Of a stretch of 64,000 nt of DNA, positions 20,403 to 29,841 are shown piece after piece. Source of the stretch: Pseudomonas tremae. Lineage in GTDB: Bacteria; Pseudomonadota; Gammaproteobacteria; Pseudomonadales; Pseudomonadaceae. The translations under genes were made by a program, and so were the position numbers. The DNA is taken from contig NZ_LJRO01000157.1 of NCBI RefSeq assembly GCF_001401155.1, positions 23,232-87,231 of the forward strand. Direction: 5' to 3'. Numbering within the stretch: position 1 is the first letter of the stretch; the number at the start of each line of letters is the position of its first letter. Under the pieces are notes generated by a model. It did no database searches and had not been told where the DNA came from. It worked only from the letters and a program-made list of their open reading frames with translations.

Positions 20403-21461
20403 TCAGGCAGAAGCTGCGTCGTAAAACATCGAACTGCTTTGCTGCTCGACCAGCGCCTGCTCGATGGCAGCCTGATGCACTTCGTCGGCATGCCCCTCGC
20501 CCGCTTCAGGCTTGATGCCCAGGCGCGAGAACAGCAGCATGTCTTTGTCGGCTTGCGGGTTGGCGGTGGTCAGCAGTTTGTCACCGTAGAAAATCGAGTT
20601 GGCGCCAGCAAAAAACGCCAAGGCTTGCATTTGTTCGTTCATCGCTTCGCGGCCGGCAGACAGGCGCACGTGGGATTTGGGCATCAGAATACGCGCCACG
20701 GCCAGCATGCGAATGAAGTCGAAAGGGTCGACGTCTTCAGCGTTTTCCAGCGGCGTACCAGCGACCTTGACCAGCATGTTGATCGGCACAGACTCCGGAT
20801 GCTCCGGCAGATTGGCCAGCTGGATCAGTAAACCGGCGCGGTCATCAAGCGACTCGCCCATGCCCAAAATGCCGCCAGAGCAAATCTTCACTCCCGCATC
20901 GCGAACATAAGCAAGGGTTTGCAGGCGCTCGCCATATGTACGGGTGGTAATGATGCTGCCGTAAAATTCCGGCGAGGTGTCCAGGTTGTGGTTGTAGTAA
21001 TCCAGCCCTGCGGTGGCCAACGCCTCGGTCTGCTCCTGGTCGAGACGGCCCAGGGTCATGCAGGTTTCCAGGCCCATTGCCTTAACGCCTTTGACCATTT
21101 CCAGCACATACGGCATGTCTTTGGCAGACGGATGTTTCCAGGCTGCGCCCATGCAGAAACGGGTCGAACCGATGGCCTTGGCACGCGCGGCTTCTTCGAG
21201 GACCTTCTGCACTTCCAGCAGTTTTTCCTTTTCAAGCCCGGTGTTGTAATGACCGGACTGCGGGCAGTACTTGCAGTCTTCAGGGCAGGCGCCGGTCTTG
21301 ATCGACAACAGGGTGGAGACTTGAACACGGTTGGCGTCGAAGTGAGCGCGATGCACCGTTTGCGCCTGAAACAGCAAGTCATTGAATGGCTGTACAAACA
21401 ACGCCCTGACCTCGGCTAAAGTCCAGTCGTGACGCAAAGTGGCGGTGGTGCTGGCGCTCAT
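20403..21461 (-). CDS. bioB: Biotin synthase BioB
   Basis: 352-residue radical SAM sulfur insertase converting dethiobiotin to biotin. SAM cluster cysteines C59, C63 and C66 ([14 protein letters not shown]) and the downstream [12 protein letters not shown] motif are present. Start at 21461 ([14 protein letters not shown]) has an AAGGAG ribosome site 8 bp upstream. First gene of bioBFHCD and divergent from comF; the likely promoter and a BirA-like operator lie at 21536-21590. Confidence 0.95.
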   Translation of the reverse strand: MSASTTATLRHDWTLAEVRALFVQPFNDLLFQAQTVHRAHFDANRVQVSTLLSIKTGACPEDCKYCPQSGHYNTGLEKEKLLEVQKVLEEAARAKAIGSTRFCMGAAWKHPSAKDMPYVLEMVKGVKAMGLETCMTLGRLDQEQTEALATAGLDYYNHNLDTSPEFYGSIITTRTYGERLQTLAYVRDAGVKICSGGILGMGESLDDRAGLLIQLANLPEHPESVPINMLVKVAGTPLENAEDVDPFDFIRMLAVARILMPKSHVRLSAGREAMNEQMQALAFFAGANSIFYGDKLLTTANPQADKDMLLFSRLGIKPEAGEGHADEVHQAAIEQALVEQQSSSMFYDAASA

Positions 21462-21535
21462 CGGGCGGCTCCTTGGTATTTCTGGGCAATGCGCGAGGGG
21501 CGAAAAAGACCACACACGCAACACGGATGTCGGGC

Positions 21536-21564
21536 ATATTTAAGGAAGAGCCATGCAGTGTCAA
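21536..21564 (-). promoter_or_regulatory. Putative sigma-70 promoter of bioB
   Basis: On the minus strand a perfect -35 hexamer TTGACA (21564-21559) is followed after 17 bp by AAATAT (21541-21536), a weak -10. The start of transcription would lie about 60-70 bp before the bioB ATG. The -35 box falls within the left half of the BirA-like operator. Confidence 0.5.
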
Positions 21565-22290
21565 CCCAGGCACTACCATCAGGTTTACATCTGGTTAAAA
21601 AACAAACAAATCTGCCTGTTGTGCGATGAACGCAGCGAGGTGCCAACCCCCATCTGTGTGCCCTGCGAAGCCGAGTTGCCTTGGCTTGGCGCGCAATGCG
21701 AGTGTTGCGCACTGCCCTTGCCCGGCGCCGGTCTGAGCTGCGGCCTTTGTAGCAAGCGTTCGCCGGCCTTCAGCCAGGTTATCGCGCCGTGGCGGTATGA
21801 CTTTCCGGTCGACAGCCTGATCACCCGCTTCAAACACAACGGCAAGTTGCCGATGGGGCATTTACTGGCCGACCTGTGCGGGCAATTTCTTCAGCACCGC
21901 TTCGATGAAGGTGTGCCGCGCCCGGATTACCTCTTGCCAGTGCCTTTAGCCGTCAAACGCCTGCGTCAGCGCGGCTACAACCAGGCGGCAATGCTCGCTG
22001 GATGGCTGGGCAAAAAGCTGCAATTGCCTGTCGACGAACACCATCTGCTGCGCAGCCGGGAGACCGCAGCGCAACAAGGCCTGGACGCCAAAGCCCGCAA
22101 GCAGAACCTGCACGGCGCCTTCACCCTGATTGATGCCGACTGGGTGCGAGACAAGCACCTTGCATTGGTCGACGACGTCCTGACCACCGGCTCGACGGCA
22201 GAGGTTATTGCTCGCCTATTGAACGACGCCGGTGCGCGACGGGTGGACGTCTACTGCCTGGCAAGAACACCCAAGCCAGGTAGTAGGTGA
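21553..22290 (+). CDS. ComF-family phosphoribosyltransferase-like protein
   Basis: 245 residues. Four CxxC-type pairs form the N-terminal double-zinc region (CLLC, CVPC, CECC, CGLC), and the C-terminal PRTase domain carries the PRPP motif LALVDDVLTTGSTAEVI. Homologues include ComF/GntX, linked to DNA uptake or nucleotide salvage; the precise reaction is unknown. A ribosome site (aaggaagag) precedes the ATG at 21553. The first dozen codons also carry the BirA-like operator of the divergent bio operon. Confidence 0.85.
   Translation: MQCQPRHYHQVYIWLKNKQICLLCDERSEVPTPICVPCEAELPWLGAQCECCALPLPGAGLSCGLCSKRSPAFSQVIAPWRYDFPVDSLITRFKHNGKLPMGHLLADLCGQFLQHRFDEGVPRPDYLLPVPLAVKRLRQRGYNQAAMLAGWLGKKLQLPVDEHHLLRSRETAAQQGLDAKARKQNLHGAFTLIDADWVRDKHLALVDDVLTTGSTAEVIARLLNDAGARRVDVYCLARTPKPGSR
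21558..21590. promoter_or_regulatory. BirA-like biotin operator
   Basis: Bipartite site gTGTcAACC - 15 bp - GGTTTACAt compared with the known proteobacterial BirA operator TTGTAAACC - 14 to 16 bp - GGTTTACAA (15 of 18 positions). It overlaps the TTGACA -35 of bioB, the place a biotin repressor should bind. It lies inside the first codons of comF. Confidence 0.62.
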
Positions 22291-22304
22291 CTCAGGTAAG
22301 TCTG

Positions 22305-22382
22305 GCGATTATCGTTCCCACGCTCCAGCGTGGTAACGCCCTTCTGGACGCTCCGCGTCCGGCTTTCGACGTCACGCACAAG
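22305..22382. repeat. REP-type palindromic repeat
   Basis: Two adjacent palindromes, CCACGCTCCAGCGTGG and GGACGCTCCGCGTCC, framed by inverted ends (atcgttc ... gaacgatc). Related copies or pieces occur at 14195, 49684 and 61513. Typical of P. syringae extragenic palindromic elements. Confidence 0.7.
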
Positions 22383-22425
22383 AACGATCATACTGCCCTC
22401 TCTTCCCCAACCCGCCCGGATCACC

Positions 22426-23190
22426 ATGTCCCTGCCTCCCTTGCTCACGCAATACATGGTCCGTCGCCCGCAACGCATTGCGCTGTTGCAGCATATTGCC
22501 GAACAGGGTTCGATCACCCGTGCCGCGAAAAGCGCAGGCTTGAGTTACAAGGCCGCCTGGGACGCCATCGACGAACTCAACAACCTGGCGCAAAAACCAC
22601 TGGTAGAGCGCAATGTCGGCGGGCGTGGCGGTGGCGGCGCCAGACTGTCGGTCGAGGGCGAGCGAGTGCTGCGTCTGTATCAGCGGGTGCAAGCCTTGCA
22701 GGCTCAGGTGCTGGAGGCTGCCGAACACAGTAGCGACCTCGACCTGCTTAATCGCCTGACCCTGCGCACCAGCGCGCGCAACCAGTTGCTGGGGCGGATC
22801 GTGAGCATCACTCAGCAAGGGCATAACGATCAGGTGCGCCTGCAATTGGCCGATGAGGTGTTTATCGATGCGCAGGTGACGCACGACAGCACGCTGAGTC
22901 TGGGCCTGGAAATCGGCACGGACGCTGTTGCACTGATCAAGGCGGGATGGCTGGAATTACACGCGCCGGGCGCCGAAGAAACAAATGGAAACAATTGCCT
23001 GACCGGTCATATCGAAAGCGTCATCGACGCCGAAAACGGCCCCAGCGAAGTGCGCATCGCATTGCCCAGCGGCCAGACGCTGTGCGCCCTCGCGACACCT
23101 TCGCAGCTGCACGCGCAGCAGTTGAAAACTGGCGCCAGCGTGCAGGCAAGATTCGCAGCTTCGTTCGTGCTGCTGGGTATACCGCTGTAA
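22426..23190 (+). CDS. modE: ModE-type molybdate-responsive regulator
   Basis: 254 residues: an N-terminal winged helix-turn-helix (about 10-80; RIALLQHIAEQGSITRAAKSAG, then VERNVGGRGGGGARLS, the ModE wing) and two C-terminal TOBE/Mop-like molybdate-binding repeats (about 112-180 and 185-253). Start 22426 (MSLPPLLTQYMVRRP) is chosen because residues from the upstream ATG derive from the REP element. Regulators of this family bind molybdate and control modABC and molybdoenzyme genes. No modABC is nearby in this window. Confidence 0.88.
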   Translation: MSLPPLLTQYMVRRPQRIALLQHIAEQGSITRAAKSAGLSYKAAWDAIDELNNLAQKPLVERNVGGRGGGGARLSVEGERVLRLYQRVQALQAQVLEAAEHSSDLDLLNRLTLRTSARNQLLGRIVSITQQGHNDQVRLQLADEVFIDAQVTHDSTLSLGLEIGTDAVALIKAGWLELHAPGAEETNGNNCLTGHIESVIDAENGPSEVRIALPSGQTLCALATPSQLHAQQLKTGASVQARFAASFVLLGIPL

Positions 23191-23268
23191 GCCCAGGCGC
23201 GTCATCACTGCGACACAATTTCGTCATATGTGCCCACTAAGGTGGCTGCCATATTCGAGGGAGCCGTG

Positions 23269-25188
23269 ATGATGAAACTATTAGAAGAAAATCAGACCAC
23301 CGATCTGGAAAGCATGGTCGCCACTACCAAGGCTGGCCTTACCCGCCGAGGTTTCATCAGCGCCGGGGCGTTGTGCGGTGCTGCGATGTTTCTGGGCGGC
23401 AACCTGCTGAGCCGCACCGTGCTGGCAGACAGCGTCAAGGCAGCGTCCGGCGCCTTGCTGGGTTTTGACAGCATCGCTGCCGCAACCACCGACAGCATCA
23501 GCTTGCCAAAAGGCTACACGTCATCCGTTCTGATCAGTTGGGGCCAGCCGCTGCACGTGGGCGGCCCGGCCTTCGATCCAAGCGGCAAGGGCACTGCCAA
23601 GGCTCAGGAAGAGCAATTCGGCGACAACAACGACGGTATGTTCCTGTTCCCTATGCCGGGGCACACTGATCGCGCCCTGATGGCGATCAACAACGAATAC
23701 ACCAACTACCGTTACCTCTTCGATCACGGCAAAGAGCCGCAATCTGCTGAAGAAGTGCAGAAGGCACTCGCTGCAGAAGGCGTTTCAATAATCGAGGTGC
23801 GGCAGAAAGACGGCAAATGGCAGTTCGTCCAGGACTCGCACTACAACCGTCGCGTGCATGGCAATACCCCGATCGACCTGAGCGGCCCCGCAGCCGGTCA
23901 CGACTGGCTCAAGACCGACGCCGACAAGACCGGCACACACGCTTTGGGGACCTTTCAGAACTGCTCCAGCGGTCAGACGCCGTGGGGCACCTACCTGACG
24001 TGCGAGGAGAACTTCACTGATTGCTTTGGCAGCAGCAACCCCGAGCAGAAGTTCGACGCAGGCATGAAGCGCTACGGCGTCGTGGCCGCCAGCAAGGAGA
24101 TCAACTGGCACCCGCACGATCCGCGCTTCGATATCGCGAAAAATCCCAATGAAGTGAACCGCCACGGCTGGGTGGTCGAGATCGACCCGCTCGACCCCAA
24201 ATCGACACCGGTCAAGCGCACTGCACTCGGACGATTCAAGCACGAAAACGCTGCCTTCACGCAAACCAAGGGTGGGCGCGCTGTGGTGTACATGGGCGAT
24301 GACGAGCGTGGCGAATTCATCTACAAGTTCATCAGCCGCGACAAGATCGATCACCAGGACCCGAAAGCCAATCGGAATCTGCTGGACCACGGCACCTTGT
24401 ACGTGGCGCAGTTCGACGCGGGCGACAGCAATCCGGATCATCCGAAAGGTAAAGGCCAGTGGATCGAACTGACTCACGGCAAAAATGGACTGGATGCAGC
24501 CGCCGGCTTCAATAATCAGGCAGAAGTGTTGATTCATGCGCGTCTGGCCGCCAGCGTCGTCCAGGCCACACGCATGGACCGCCCGGAATGGATCGTGGTC
24601 AGCCCCAAGGACGGCCAGGTCTATTGCACCCTGACCAACAACATCAAGCGTGGTGACGAGGGGCAGCCTGTCGGCGGGCCGAACCCGCGCGCCAAAAACC
24701 AGTACGGGCAGATCCTGCGCTGGAGCGAAGAAGACAGCAATCCTTCGGCGATGGACTTCGAGTGGGATCTGTTTGTGGTGGCGGGCAACCCTGCCGTGCA
24801 TGCTGGAACACCACAGGCCGGGTCGAGCAACATCAACCCGCAAAACATGTTCAACAGCCCGGATGGCTTGAGCTTCGACCAGGCAGGTCGCCTGTGGATC
24901 CAGACCGACGGAGACTCCAGCAACAAGGGCGACTTCGCCGGAATGGGCAACAACCAGATGCTTTGCGCAGACCCGGCCAGCGGCGAGATTCGTCGTTTTC
25001 TGGTCGGCCCGGTCGGCTGCGAAATCACCGGAATCAGCTTTGCGCCTGACTACAAGACAATGTTCATCGGCATCCAGCACCCTGGCGAAAACGGTGGCTC
25101 CACCTTCCCCGAGCACCTGCCCAATGGCAAGCCGCGCTCATCGGTGATGGTGATCACCCGTGAAGACGGCGGCGTTATCGGCGCCTGA
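23269..25188 (+). CDS. Tat-exported PhoX-family (DUF839) phosphatase
   Basis: 639 residues. A twin-arginine signal is clear (LTRRGFISAGALCGAAMFLG, arginines 26-27), followed by a PhoX/DUF839 beta-propeller: KGYTSSVLISWGQPL, FPMPGH, NNEYTNYRY, GTYLTCEENFTDCFG with its conserved cysteine, and YMGDDERGEFIYKF. PhoX enzymes are calcium- and iron-dependent periplasmic phosphatases; other DUF839 members have unknown substrates, so alkaline phosphatase activity is inferred. Start ATG 23269 follows a gaggga ribosome site; ATG 23272 is equally possible. A short inverted repeat (25238-25267) downstream may end transcription. Confidence 0.83.
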   Translation: MMKLLEENQTTDLESMVATTKAGLTRRGFISAGALCGAAMFLGGNLLSRTVLADSVKAASGALLGFDSIAAATTDSISLPKGYTSSVLISWGQPLHVGGPAFDPSGKGTAKAQEEQFGDNNDGMFLFPMPGHTDRALMAINNEYTNYRYLFDHGKEPQSAEEVQKALAAEGVSIIEVRQKDGKWQFVQDSHYNRRVHGNTPIDLSGPAAGHDWLKTDADKTGTHALGTFQNCSSGQTPWGTYLTCEENFTDCFGSSNPEQKFDAGMKRYGVVAASKEINWHPHDPRFDIAKNPNEVNRHGWVVEIDPLDPKSTPVKRTALGRFKHENAAFTQTKGGRAVVYMGDDERGEFIYKFISRDKIDHQDPKANRNLLDHGTLYVAQFDAGDSNPDHPKGKGQWIELTHGKNGLDAAAGFNNQAEVLIHARLAASVVQATRMDRPEWIVVSPKDGQVYCTLTNNIKRGDEGQPVGGPNPRAKNQYGQILRWSEEDSNPSAMDFEWDLFVVAGNPAVHAGTPQAGSSNINPQNMFNSPDGLSFDQAGRLWIQTDGDSSNKGDFAGMGNNQMLCADPASGEIRRFLVGPVGCEITGISFAPDYKTMFIGIQHPGENGGSTFPEHLPNGKPRSSVMVITREDGGVIGA

Positions 25189-25237
25189 TCGGCGGAGCGC
25201 TGAGCAAGGAGCACGCAAAGCGCTCTGCCTTACATGC

Positions 25238-25268
25238 AAGGCCCGAACTCTCAGGAGATAGGGCCTTT
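25238..25268 (+). terminator. Weak terminator-like hairpin after PhoX gene
   Basis: AAGGCCC / GGGCCTT 7-bp stem with a 16-base loop and three following T or TT-rich bases. It lies between two convergent genes. Confidence 0.4.
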
Positions 25269-25292
25269 GTGGGAGCGATCACCACTCGGGCG

Positions 25293-26126
25293 TCAATCGA
25301 TCAGCCCGTTCACATCGTAAAACGGATACGGTCCTTCATAGTCGCCGAACACCGCGTTGTGGCTCACCAAACCTTGCTCGGGAACCCAGCGGTGCAGTAC
25401 GTAGCCTGCCGGTTCAAGGTTGAAATGTGCAGGAGCGGCCTCATCCAGGTCCAGCACGATCTGGTGCGAGGTGCCGGGACAGATACTCGCCAAACTGCCA
25501 CCAAAACGGCGCTGCATCGGTCGATGCAGATGGCCACACAACAGGCGCTCTACCTGCGGATGCTGAGCGATCACACGCTCCAGCGCCGACGCATTGCCGA
25601 AGGGTTCGCGGTCCATGTGGCCAATCCCGGTAATAAACGGCGGGTGATGCAGAATGATCAAGGTCGGCACATAAGGGCGTCGCGACAGTTGGGCATGCAG
25701 CCAGTCCAGTTGGCAGTAATCCAGTTGCCCGCCATGTTCGCCGGGAATCGTGGTGTCCATTCCGATCAGGCGTACTGGATACTGTTCCACCACCCAGTCC
25801 AGAGGCCCGCTGGCCGAAAAGGGCAGATACACCTGGTCGGCAAACGCAGCCAGCAGGTTCTCCCGGTTGTCGTGATTGCCAGGCACCAGGTAGAACGGCA
25901 TTTGCAGACGCTCAAGCTCTGGCTTCAGCACGGCATATTCATCCTCGCGACCGAAGTCCACAAGGTCACCGCTGATCACGACTATGTCAGGCCGCTGTTT
26001 GCTGGCGTTGATATGAGCGACGGCGCGGCGTAACGCCCCCAGCGTATCGACCACGCCGTAGGTCAGACGACCATCGGCTTTCAGGTGCAGGTCGCTGATC
26101 TGAGCAATAAGAAACGAACGGTTCAC
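25293..26126 (-). CDS. CpdA/GpdQ-like metallophosphoesterase
   Basis: 277 residues with the complete class III phosphodiesterase metal set: D12-x-H14 (ISDLHL), D53 (SGDLVD), N83-H84 (PGNHDN), later H in LIILHHPPF and the GHLHR motif near residue 197. Family members hydrolyse cAMP or glycerophosphodiesters. It is the last gene of the LacI-ABC operon, 25 bp after the ATPase, so its natural substrate is probably what that transporter imports, and glycerophosphodiester-type cleavage is more likely than cAMP control. Confidence 0.85.
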   Translation of the reverse strand: MNRSFLIAQISDLHLKADGRLTYGVVDTLGALRRAVAHINASKQRPDIVVISGDLVDFGREDEYAVLKPELERLQMPFYLVPGNHDNRENLLAAFADQVYLPFSASGPLDWVVEQYPVRLIGMDTTIPGEHGGQLDYCQLDWLHAQLSRRPYVPTLIILHHPPFITGIGHMDREPFGNASALERVIAQHPQVERLLCGHLHRPMQRRFGGSLASICPGTSHQIVLDLDEAAPAHFNLEPAGYVLHRWVPEQGLVSHNAVFGDYEGPYPFYDVNGLID

Positions 26127-26151
26127 AATAATCTCTCGACAGAAAACGGTT

Positions 26152-27183
26152 TCACGAATGCAGTGTGAACAGCATTTGCGGTTCGACGCTCAGGGCGATG
26201 ACAGCATGTGCGGCATAAATTACGTTGTCGGTGCTGTCCACCAGCAACGGCTGAGCTGCGCCCACATCCACCAGCAAACGGCTTTGCGCCCCCTGAAAAA
26301 ACTGCCCGACCAGACGCCCATGAAGCTGCCCGCCGCCTGACATCGGCTGCAAGTGCTCGGGACGGCAGTAGACTGTAGACGGCACATCGGCACCGCGCCA
26401 CGGCAGCTCGCCGCCGCTTACCTTGAGACCGCCAGATGTGCGCTCGACCACGCTGAATGCGTTCAGATTGCCGACAAACCCGGCGACAAATGCGTTGGCG
26501 GGTTGTTGATAGATTTCCCTCGGTGTCGCCAGCTGCGACACACAGCCTTTTTCCATAACCAGAATCCGGTCGCCCAACGCCATCGCTTCGCCCTGATCGT
26601 GGGTGACGAAGACCGACGTAATACCCAGCCCGCGCAGCAACTGATCAAGCTCGCTACGCAGGCGCTCACGCAACTGCGCGTCCAGCGCGGCAAGCGGTTC
26701 GTCAAGCAACAGCACCCGAGGACGCGGCGCGAGGGCACGGGCCAGCGCGACCCGTTGCCGCTGGCCGCCAGACAGCTCGTTGACGCGACGATTGCCATGA
26801 CCGGTCAGGCCGACCAGCTCCAGCAACTCATCACAACGTTTATTGCGCTCGGCAGCCGACAGCCCTCGAATCTTCAGGCCATAGACAATGTTGCCTGCCA
26901 CATCAAGGTTCGGAAACAGCGCGTAATTCTGAAACACCATGCCGACATCGCGTCGCTCGATAGGCAGCCGGGTGACGTCCTGATCATCGAACAGCACCTG
27001 ACCGACATCCAGGCGTTCAAGGCCGGCGATCAACCGCAAGGTGGTGGTTTTGCCGCAACCGGACGGGCCGAGAATCTCCAGCGTTTCGCCGGGCTCGATG
27101 GTCAGGTGCAGATCCTGTACAGCAACGGTGCCATCGGCAAATGCCTTGCGGCAGCCCTTCAGGCGAATGGTGGTTCCGCTCAT
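26152..27183 (-). CDS. ABC transporter ATP-binding protein (phosphonate/iron/polyamine type)
   Basis: 343 residues. Walker A GPSGCGKTTT (39-48), signature LSGGQRQRVALARALA, Walker B VLLLDEPLAALD and a C-terminal TOBE domain place it in the PotA/FbpC/PhnT group. The start overlaps the permease stop (ATGA). With its neighbours it resembles 2-aminoethylphosphonate importers annotated in Salmonella and Pseudomonas, but the presence of a phosphodiesterase in the operon leaves the substrate open. Confidence 0.87.
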   Translation of the reverse strand: MSGTTIRLKGCRKAFADGTVAVQDLHLTIEPGETLEILGPSGCGKTTTLRLIAGLERLDVGQVLFDDQDVTRLPIERRDVGMVFQNYALFPNLDVAGNIVYGLKIRGLSAAERNKRCDELLELVGLTGHGNRRVNELSGGQRQRVALARALAPRPRVLLLDEPLAALDAQLRERLRSELDQLLRGLGITSVFVTHDQGEAMALGDRILVMEKGCVSQLATPREIYQQPANAFVAGFVGNLNAFSVVERTSGGLKVSGGELPWRGADVPSTVYCRPEHLQPMSGGGQLHGRLVGQFFQGAQSRLLVDVGAAQPLLVDSTDNVIYAAHAVIALSVEPQMLFTLHS

Positions 27184-27974
27184 CGGCTCTCTCCACGGGC
27201 AAGACGCGCGCTGATGGCCTGCAACGCAATCAGCAGCGGCACAATCAGCAACAGAAAAAGAAGGGTGTAGGCGCTGGCAACTTCCAGCCGGGCCGAGGCG
27301 TAGCTGTCGGCCAGACCGACCGGCAGGGTCTTGGTCATCGGCGTGTGCAGCATCCAGGTCAGGTTGAATTCACCCAGCGACAGGGTGACGACCATCAGCA
27401 CGCCGGCAAGAATCCCGGCCCTGCAGTTAGGCACCACCACGCTGAAGAAGCGCTTGATCGGTCCGGCACCCAGGCTGGCAGCAGCCTCCTCGAGCACCGG
27501 CAATTGTTGACGCTGCATGACGGCCATGACCGGTCGTACCAGAAACGGCAACGTAAACAGCACATGGCCGACCAGAATGAACAGCCAGCTGCTGCGAAAG
27601 CTGCCGAACTGGCCGTAGGTCAGCAACAACGCCAAAGCACTTGCCAGACCGGGCATGGCGACCGGCAGGACCATCAGCTCTTCAAACGCACGGCTGAAGC
27701 GATTGTTCATGCGCACCAGCGCATACGCCGCCGGAACACCGACCACGCATACGCAAATCGCACAGGCCACAGCTAGTTGCAGCGACAGCCAGACGGTCGG
27801 CGAATAGGCCTGCCAGACCTGTATCAGCCAGTCGAAGGTCAGGCCGCTCGACAGTCCGAGAAAATAATTGCGGGTCAGGCCGGCCAGCAGCGACAGCACG
27901 ACCGGCACCAGCATGAATGCGCAGACCAACAGCGTGAAGGCCAGCTGCGCAGCAAACAATGGCGAACGTTTCAC
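27180..27974 (-). CDS. ABC transporter permease, second subunit
   Basis: 264 residues with six predicted membrane helices and the inner-membrane coupling motif EEAAASLGAGPIKRFFSVVVP (EAA loop, around residue 165). Start is GTG 27974, giving the translation VKRSPLFAAQLAFTLL; it overlaps the first permease stop as GTGA. The long open frame upstream is out of register with the family. Pairs with the gene at 27971-28840. Confidence 0.85.
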   Translation of the reverse strand: MKRSPLFAAQLAFTLLVCAFMLVPVVLSLLAGLTRNYFLGLSSGLTFDWLIQVWQAYSPTVWLSLQLAVACAICVCVVGVPAAYALVRMNNRFSRAFEELMVLPVAMPGLASALALLLTYGQFGSFRSSWLFILVGHVLFTLPFLVRPVMAVMQRQQLPVLEEAAASLGAGPIKRFFSVVVPNCRAGILAGVLMVVTLSLGEFNLTWMLHTPMTKTLPVGLADSYASARLEVASAYTLLFLLLIVPLLIALQAISARLARGESR

Positions 27975-28840
27975 AGGGCGACTCCCGACTTGCCGACCAT
28001 GCGGCGGGCCAGCAACAGCACCGCCCAGGTCACCAGCCCAAGGATCACCGACAGCGCGGCAGCCACGGTGAAATTGGCGTAATTGGTGAACACGTTGTAG
28101 ATCGCCACCGGGGTAACGTTCAAGCGCGTGCCCAAGGTGAAAGCAGTGCCGAATGCGCCCATCGAGGTGGCGAAGCAAATTGCACCGCAGGACACCAATG
28201 CAGGTGTCAGCCCAGGAATGATCACGTCGCACACCACACGCCAATGACCGGCACCCAGCGAATGAGCAGCCTCTTCAAGACTCCGGTCCAGGCTTTCGCA
28301 GGCAGCCATGACGGTGAGGATCACACGCGGTATAGAGAAATACAGGTAGCCGATGAACAGCCCGGTGAGGGAATAGGCAAACACCCATCGTTCACCGGCC
28401 AGCTCCAGACCGAGGGCAGCGAAGATCCCTTGTCGACCGGCCAGCAGAATCACCAGAAAGCCGACCACCACGCCGGGAAACGCCAGTGGAAAGGTCAGCA
28501 ACGCCACCAGTGCAGAGCGTCCGAAGAAGTGGTTGCGGGCCAGAAACACTCCGCTGATGCCACCGACCAGCAATGCCGCCAGCGTCACCACCAGCGCCAG
28601 CACGCAGGTTTGCAGCAGGCTGCCGAGGTACTGAGCGCTGCTCAATACCTGCCAGTAACCGCTGCCATTGCCATCCGGATCTTGCGTACCGAGCATGATC
28701 AGGTGGGTCAGTGGCAGCAGCCAGAAGGCCAGCAATACCGCCATCGCCGGGGCCAGCGCCACCGCAGCGGTCGGGCGTAGCCGCAGCCTGAGAAATCCGC
28801 CCTTGCGCAAAGCCGGCGCTTGTCCCGACGAGGCTGACAT
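27971..28840 (-). CDS. ABC transporter permease, first subunit
   Basis: 289 residues, about six membrane helices, EAA loop LEEAAHSLGAGHWRVVCDVI near residue 195. Start ATG 28840 overlaps the TAA stop of the binding-protein gene by one base. Belongs to the PotB/FbpB/PhnU permease group. Confidence 0.87.
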   Translation of the reverse strand: MSASSGQAPALRKGGFLRLRLRPTAAVALAPAMAVLLAFWLLPLTHLIMLGTQDPDGNGSGYWQVLSSAQYLGSLLQTCVLALVVTLAALLVGGISGVFLARNHFFGRSALVALLTFPLAFPGVVVGFLVILLAGRQGIFAALGLELAGERWVFAYSLTGLFIGYLYFSIPRVILTVMAACESLDRSLEEAAHSLGAGHWRVVCDVIIPGLTPALVSCGAICFATSMGAFGTAFTLGTRLNVTPVAIYNVFTNYANFTVAAALSVILGLVTWAVLLLARRMVGKSGVAL

Positions 28841-29841
28841 TACTTCACCTCACGCAGATAACGAGCGGCGAAGGCTTCCTGCACGGCTGCCATGTGCTGG
28901 TAATCCACCACGCCGGCGCGGGCATAATCACTGTCCGGCAGGAACTGCGCAGCCACGTCGGCCGGCATCGTCGAGCGCACCGGGCGAAGATAGGCTTTGG
29001 CCCACAGTGCCTGCCCTTCATCGGACAACACGAAATCCAGCACCTTCTCGGCGTTGGCGCGATGCGGCGCCTTGGCGACCATGCTCATCACGTAAGGCAC
29101 ACCGATGGTGCCTTCTTTGGGAATGACAAAGGCGACGTTGGCCTTGTCCTTGTAGCGGGCGCGGTAAGCGTTGAAGTCGTAGTCGACCAGAATCGGCAGC
29201 TCGCCGGACAGCACGCGGGCATAGGCGGTTTGCTTGGGCACGATGGGCGAGTTCTTCGCCAGTTTCTGGAAGTAATCAATGGCCGGACCGAAGTTATCCA
29301 GAGTGCCGCCCATCGCCTGATTGATCGCTACAGCGGAAACGTAGCCGACGAAGGCGCTGGAAGGATCAAGGTAACCGACCATGCCCTTGTATTCGGGTTT
29401 CAGCAGATCAGCCCAGCTCTGCGGCACTGGCAGACCGCCCAGTGCATCGACGTTGACCATGATGCCGAGGGTGCCTGAGTGAATGGCGAACCAGTGCCCT
29501 TGCGGGTCTTTCAAACCGGCTGGAATGTCGTCCCAGTGCTTGGGTTTATAGGTATCGACCACACCCGCTTTTTGCGCCTGCAGGCCGAAAGTCACGCCGT
29601 AATACACCACGTCGGCGACCGGGGCTGCCTGCTCGGCGACAATCTGCGCCAGCGCCTGCCCGGAGTTCTTGTTGTCCAGCGGCACTTGAACACCCGTGCT
29701 GTCGGCAATGGCCTTGAGCTGAGTCCCCCAGTCAGCCCATTCAGGTGGGCAGTTGTAGCAGATGGCGGTTTCGGCGGCCTGGGCGAGGCTGGCCGCACCG
29801 CATAACAGCAGTGCCGCAAGGGTTTTACTGAGGCTGAGCAT
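28840..29841 (-). CDS. Periplasmic substrate-binding protein (PhnS/FbpA-like)
   Basis: 333 residues with a signal peptide (MLSLSKTLAALLLCGAASLA, cleavage after AQA). The mature part begins with an unusual Cys pair (AICYNCPPEW), then the type II binding-protein pattern seen in iron(III), phosphonate and polyamine binders (VDVVYYGVTFGLQAQKAG, HSGTLGIMVNVDALG, VPYVMSMVAKAPH). Start 29841 overlaps the LacI-type gene by 17 bp. Substrate not known from sequence. Confidence 0.85.
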   Translation of the reverse strand: MLSLSKTLAALLLCGAASLAQAAETAICYNCPPEWADWGTQLKAIADSTGVQVPLDNKNSGQALAQIVAEQAAPVADVVYYGVTFGLQAQKAGVVDTYKPKHWDDIPAGLKDPQGHWFAIHSGTLGIMVNVDALGGLPVPQSWADLLKPEYKGMVGYLDPSSAFVGYVSAVAINQAMGGTLDNFGPAIDYFQKLAKNSPIVPKQTAYARVLSGELPILVDYDFNAYRARYKDKANVAFVIPKEGTIGVPYVMSMVAKAPHRANAEKVLDFVLSDEGQALWAKAYLRPVRSTMPADVAAQFLPDSDYARAGVVDYQHMAAVQEAFAARYLREVK

